Shown here one piece after another: positions 60,924 to 64,000 of a stretch of DNA of 64,000 nucleotides (its first letter is position 1; every line of letters begins with the position of its first letter). Made by a program: the position numbers and the translations under genes. The stretch spans positions 62,001 to 126,000 of the forward strand of contig CAKQRZ010000003.1 of the NCBI GenBank assembly GCA_934271715.1, read 5' to 3'. Below the pieces are notes generated by a model, which did not search any database, had not been told where the DNA came from, and saw only the letters and a program-made list of their open reading frames with translations. The DNA comes from an uncultured Alphaproteobacteria bacterium (GTDB lineage Bacteria > Pseudomonadota > Alphaproteobacteria > RF32 > CAG-239).

Positions 60924-60950
60924 TTCCTTTCTCCTTATGACATCACTCTA

Positions 60951-62339
60951 TTATAACTCATCCTTGCAAGACTTGCAGGTTCCGTTCAGGCAGGCATAGC
61001 CATTGCTGTAAATACCGTCTTGGCAGTCAACTTCTTTACCGTCGCCAAAGGTGCATTTGCCGCCTGAGGCTGTTACTAGATTTTTATTGATTTTCTGCAA
61101 TGTTTTATCGGTGCAGATGCTGGCCAAGTCATGCTGTACACACTTGCCCATAAAGCAAATCACAGAAATCCCGTCTGATAACGGATATGTATTATCCGGA
61201 CAAACTTGTTTTTCATCTATGCAATCATTCTCGCCTGAGCCTTTGCAAACTGTACGCGAGCAAGTATTGCCCTCAACCCATGTATATTCCGAAGTTTTAG
61301 GCATATTCTCTTTAACTTCAACTTCGGTAGAATTTGTTTCCTGAGTGCCTTTACCGCTGGCGGCTCCAGTATCGGTTGCTGTTCCGCTAGCTGTTTCCCC
61401 GTTTTTACTGTCTGTTTCATCAGCATTTTTCGCCATCTTGGCAATAACATCCGGATTGATGGAGTTAATACCGGCAATCGCCTCGTTTTTCAGGCGCTCG
61501 GCATATAAATCGCGCATGGTGTTAATAACATCGGTCAAAGTGCTGAGCGTGTTGGCAATGGCGACATTATCTTCATGCTCGGTCTTGGTCTGACCGGAAG
61601 CATTGCCGACTTCATTCTGAATTTTTTCATAGTTTGAAATGGACGCGCCTTTAGCCACAGCCTGCGACATAAGCGTTTTAAGCTCTTCATAGCGGATTTC
61701 ATCATAGCGCAGGCGGTTTTCATCCCGCACCGCGGTGTCTGTATCGTTGATTTTCTGGGCTATCAGGTTAATGCAGTCATACAGTTTTTTCCTCTCTTTT
61801 ACCATATCTTCAGCGTTGGTTTTGCAATAAATAGCCATAGAGTTCGGGACTATTTGACGGTCGTTAAACACACCGGTGTATTTAGTGGCGTCCTCAGCTT
61901 TTTTAGATGAGTCCGCGCTGGCTGAGCCGGATGAGCTTCCTGCCGCCGCCGTGCCGGAGCCTGAACCCGCCGCTGTACTGCCGCTGCCGGAAGCGCTTGA
62001 GCCAGAGCCAGAGCCTGTGCCTGTGCTTGTACCGGAGCTTGAACCGGAGCTTGAACCGGTGCTGACATCGGACATACCTTTGCTAGAATCTACCGTTCCG
62101 GTTGTTACGGTGGTTTCGGTTTTGCCGTAAGCATCTGAAACCGTGCTGGACGTCTGACCAGCCGGCCATTCGGCGCCGGTTTTTCCAGCATCTTCTTTTG
62201 CAAGCTGTTCAAAATTAGAAGGGTTGCTGCTGCCGGAATTGCTGCCAAAATCCAAAGTTTGAGCCTGAACCTGTCGGCACAGCGATGTGCCGGTCAAGAG
62301 AGCTGCAGCTAAAAATGTGTGTAAGAATAAATTTTTCAT
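60951..62339 (-). CDS. Exported protein with Ser/Gly linker and Cys-rich C-terminus
   Basis: A 462-residue protein; signal ending CRQVQAQ. After a short polar part comes a low-complexity Ser/Gly/Thr linker (about 93-147). A helical domain follows (about 155-305; PNSMAIYCKTNAEDMVKERK and YDCINLIAQKI). The last 110 residues are rich in cysteine (NTCSRTVCKGSGENDCID, ending YACLNGTCKSCKDEL), suggesting a disulphide-bonded, surface-exposed domain. The family is unknown to me. This could be a tip adhesin or receptor-binding part, by architecture only. Confidence 0.7.
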   Translation of the reverse strand: MKNLFLHTFLAAALLTGTSLCRQVQAQTLDFGSNSGSSNPSNFEQLAKEDAGKTGAEWPAGQTSSTVSDAYGKTETTVTTGTVDSSKGMSDVSTGSSSGSSSGTSTGTGSGSGSSASGSGSTAAGSGSGTAAAGSSSGSASADSSKKAEDATKYTGVFNDRQIVPNSMAIYCKTNAEDMVKERKKLYDCINLIAQKINDTDTAVRDENRLRYDEIRYEELKTLMSQAVAKGASISNYEKIQNEVGNASGQTKTEHEDNVAIANTLSTLTDVINTMRDLYAERLKNEAIAGINSINPDVIAKMAKNADETDSKNGETASGTATDTGAASGKGTQETNSTEVEVKENMPKTSEYTWVEGNTCSRTVCKGSGENDCIDEKQVCPDNTYPLSDGISVICFMGKCVQHDLASICTDKTLQKINKNLVTASGGKCTFGDGKEVDCQDGIYSNGYACLNGTCKSCKDEL

Positions 62340-62349
62340 GTCAGTCTCC

Positions 62350-63168
62350 CTATTTTCCGCCTAAATTGCCCAAAGCCGAACCTTGCTGTTTTAAGGAATC
62401 ATTCAAAATATTGTCATTGAAATTTTTGCCCATTTCATCCAGCTTCTTTTTGGTGTCTTCCAGCTGTTCATTCTGAAATTCTTCACGAGCCTTTTCCTGA
62501 GCTTCCTGCTGCTCCTTTTGCTCTTCATTCATATCAGAAGCAATATTTTTCACATCGCTGCCGACATTGTCATAAATATTTTTGCCGACATCTGTCAAGC
62601 TGCCGCCCTCGCCGATAGCGTCAACCGTGCCGGAAACCACATCCGTGGCTGTCACACCGTATTTTTTAACCCAGTTAAAGGCTTTTTTCCACGCGCTCTG
62701 CTTGGCATTAGTTACATTTTCGGCTTGCTTTTGCGCTGCTTTGGCCTCAGCCGCCTTCTTTTCTTTGTCTTTGCGGGCGGCCTCGCGTTCAGCTAATTTT
62801 TGGTTTAATGCTTTGCGTTCTTCATCCTTAGCCGCGGCAGCCTGCGCTTCAATCGCCGCATCGCCTAGGGTAGCGCCCAAGTTAGACACCATAGAGCCAT
62901 AGCGGTCATACTCGCCGTTTTGAATTTTGCCGAACAGCTCTTTAGCGGCAGCCGCATAGCCGCCGTTTTGAATTTGCTTGATAATGTGCATATTGCTGTC
63001 AATTTCTTGTTTGATATCGTCAATCTGCAGCTTTACGGTTTTTGCCGACTGAGCCAAACGCCCCATATCCATAGTCGGCAAAGGAAAGGCCATACTAACA
63101 TGACTGTAAAAGGCCAGACATAAACCCAGCAGGCTGCCCGCCCATATTTTTGTTGTATTTACATTCAT
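62350..63168 (-). CDS. Exported coiled-coil protein next to the VirB4-like ATPase
   Basis: A 272-residue protein with signal ending YSHVSMAF. The mature start PTMDMGRLAQSAKTVKLQID and the helical region after it resemble VirB5/TrbJ proteins in outline. A charged coiled coil (about 120-165), a central block FNWVKKYGVTATDVVSGTVD and a second coiled coil (about 215-245) follow. The final residues NDSLKQQGSALGNLGG resemble the C-terminal NSSLNQQGQNILNG of the protein at 59502, so these two are likely related. Start ATG behind AAAGGAGG. Confidence 0.7.
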   Translation of the reverse strand: MNVNTTKIWAGSLLGLCLAFYSHVSMAFPLPTMDMGRLAQSAKTVKLQIDDIKQEIDSNMHIIKQIQNGGYAAAAKELFGKIQNGEYDRYGSMVSNLGATLGDAAIEAQAAAAKDEERKALNQKLAEREAARKDKEKKAAEAKAAQKQAENVTNAKQSAWKKAFNWVKKYGVTATDVVSGTVDAIGEGGSLTDVGKNIYDNVGSDVKNIASDMNEEQKEQQEAQEKAREEFQNEQLEDTKKKLDEMGKNFNDNILNDSLKQQGSALGNLGGK

Positions 63169-63247
63169 AATAGCCTCCTTTAATCCTTAATATTTGTTTT
63201 AAAATTGTACCTTATTTTTTTGTAAAAATAAAGACTTTTTCAAAAAC

Positions 63248-64000
63248 CTAGGCAATATTTAAATATTTTGTAACAAATCCGTCTTCGCCGTACTCTTTTA
63301 TAAGCTGCTGCACCAGCAAAACATTCTTGCGGCCGGAGTTGTAAATGCGCAGATACTTACCGAGTCCGCCAAGGTTTACATCCAAAATAACCGACTCGCC
63401 GGTTACCGGACGCGACAGCAGAATGGCATACGGAAAATCACGGTAGCTTTTACCAAAAATGAAGTCCAGCTCGCTTTGGGTTAAGTTCCAGTTAGCGTAG
63501 TCTTCCATTTGCGCCTGCGGGTTGCGGAAGAATATCACGGTTTGGCATTGACCGCGGATAACTTCGCCCACACCCAGCTTGTCCACAATATTCGGCTGTT
63601 GGAAAGCGCAGAGATAAGCTTGGCGTTTTTTACGTCCCTCTTGCAGACCGATAATAAAGTAGTCGCGGAACATCGGGTGTTTAAGCATCGGCGCCGTTTC
63701 ATCTATCATAATCAAAGACGGAACGCCGGTTTCGCCGGTTTCGGATTGAATACGGTGCATGATGTAGCTGATAACCGCCGGAGCCAGATTTTCATCTTCA
63801 AAAATATGCGTAAAGTCAAACGCCATAAAGCGGCGGCTTTTCAAATCCAAGCTATCGTCCTGTCCGTTGAAAATTGCGCCGTATTGGTCAGGGTTAACCC
63901 AGCGGAACAGCTCGCGGCGCATATTGCCGGTCGGAGAAAAGCAGCTTTTATACAGATTTTTCAGCAAACGCTCTTCCGGACGCAGGTATTCAAAAGCCGT
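63248..64000 (-). CDS. VirB4-like secretion ATPase, C-terminal part
   Basis: The C-terminal 250 residues of a VirB4/TrbE-type ATPase of the secretion system; the frame stays open to the right edge, so the start lies outside. Walker B is PSLIMIDETAPML. Then LQEGRKKRQAYLCAFQQPNI, VIRGQCQTVIFFRNPQAQME, DYANWNLTQSELDFI and SVILDVNLGGLGKYLRIYNS follow, the normal run of VirB4 motifs. The Walker A lies beyond the edge. VirB4 proteins drive assembly and substrate transfer at the inner membrane. It is first of the minus-strand run visible here. Confidence 0.87.
   Translation of the reverse strand, partial: TAFEYLRPEERLLKNLYKSCFSPTGNMRRELFRWVNPDQYGAIFNGQDDSLDLKSRRFMAFDFTHIFEDENLAPAVISYIMHRIQSETGETGVPSLIMIDETAPMLKHPMFRDYFIIGLQEGRKKRQAYLCAFQQPNIVDKLGVGEVIRGQCQTVIFFRNPQAQMEDYANWNLTQSELDFIFGKSYRDFPYAILLSRPVTGESVILDVNLGGLGKYLRIYNSGRKNVLLVQQLIKEYGEDGFVTKYLNIA

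Noticed and set aside
1..64000. tRNA genes
   Set aside because: I found no convincing T-arm or cloverleaf in the intergenic regions.

Overview
The window looks like a chromosome segment of an AT-leaning alphaproteobacterium with an anaerobic lifestyle, most likely host- or gut-associated. I infer this from gene order and content, not from a database search. The alphaproteobacterial hints are rpmH-rnpA-yidD-yidC-engB in one run, hflK-hflC-degP, and kdsD-lptC/A-lptB-hpf-ptsN. The anaerobic hint is the NrdD/NrdG class III ribonucleotide reductase operon.

Layout: 1-2003 holds a truncated rRNA uracil methyltransferase and a diguanylate cyclase on the minus strand. 2141-6906 holds a two-part membrane protein, a YfgM-like protein, bamB and der. 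6931-11023 holds a pilin gene, a candidate structured RNA (possibly SRP RNA) and the nrdD / separate glycyl-radical ORF / nrdG operon behind two NrdR boxes. 11417-14198 is a divergent pair, a TolC-like lipoprotein and a DotI/VirB8-like protein. 14216-21882 has three more pilin genes around a Gfo/Idh-type oxidoreductase and ileS (type 2). 21886-30621 is housekeeping: Mrp ATPase, HflKC, DegP-like protease, HolC, KdsD, a fused LptC-LptA, LptB, Hpf, PtsN. 30746-35732 is an accessory island of unknown proteins, five small membrane proteins, a fifth pilin gene and debris of a partial duplication. 35747-40647 holds a methyltransferase, a BI-1 protein and the rpmH-to-engB run. From 40651 to the right edge, all on the minus strand, is a Dot/Icm-like (type IVB) type IV secretion locus: VirB4-like ATPase (partial), five exported mostly coiled-coil proteins of unknown function, two DotI-like proteins, a small lipoprotein, a DotH-like protein with a SPOR domain, a giant repeat-rich DotG-like function split over two genes, and a DotB/VirB11-like ATPase.

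The most striking observation is a five-member pilin-like family sharing the core GRSMIEMLGVLAIIGVL and a cysteine-rich C-terminus. Three members (upstream regions at 15127, 20685 and 34401) carry the same promoter, ribosome binding site and ATG, followed by a CT dinucleotide tract of 8, 8 and 7 units. In all three the ATG is out of frame with the pilin as the tract stands, and would be in frame only with 6 or 9 units. Beyond the tract the pilin frame is open at all three loci. This is the classical architecture of slipped-strand phase variation, repeated at three loci. Some of these genes also carry palindromic repeat elements read in frame as protein.

Other points of note are the split giant DotG, the module of exported coiled-coil proteins, the separate glycyl-radical domain of NrdD, the LptC-LptA fusion, absence of rpoN between lptB and hpf, and the mosaic duplication remnant at 35569-35732.
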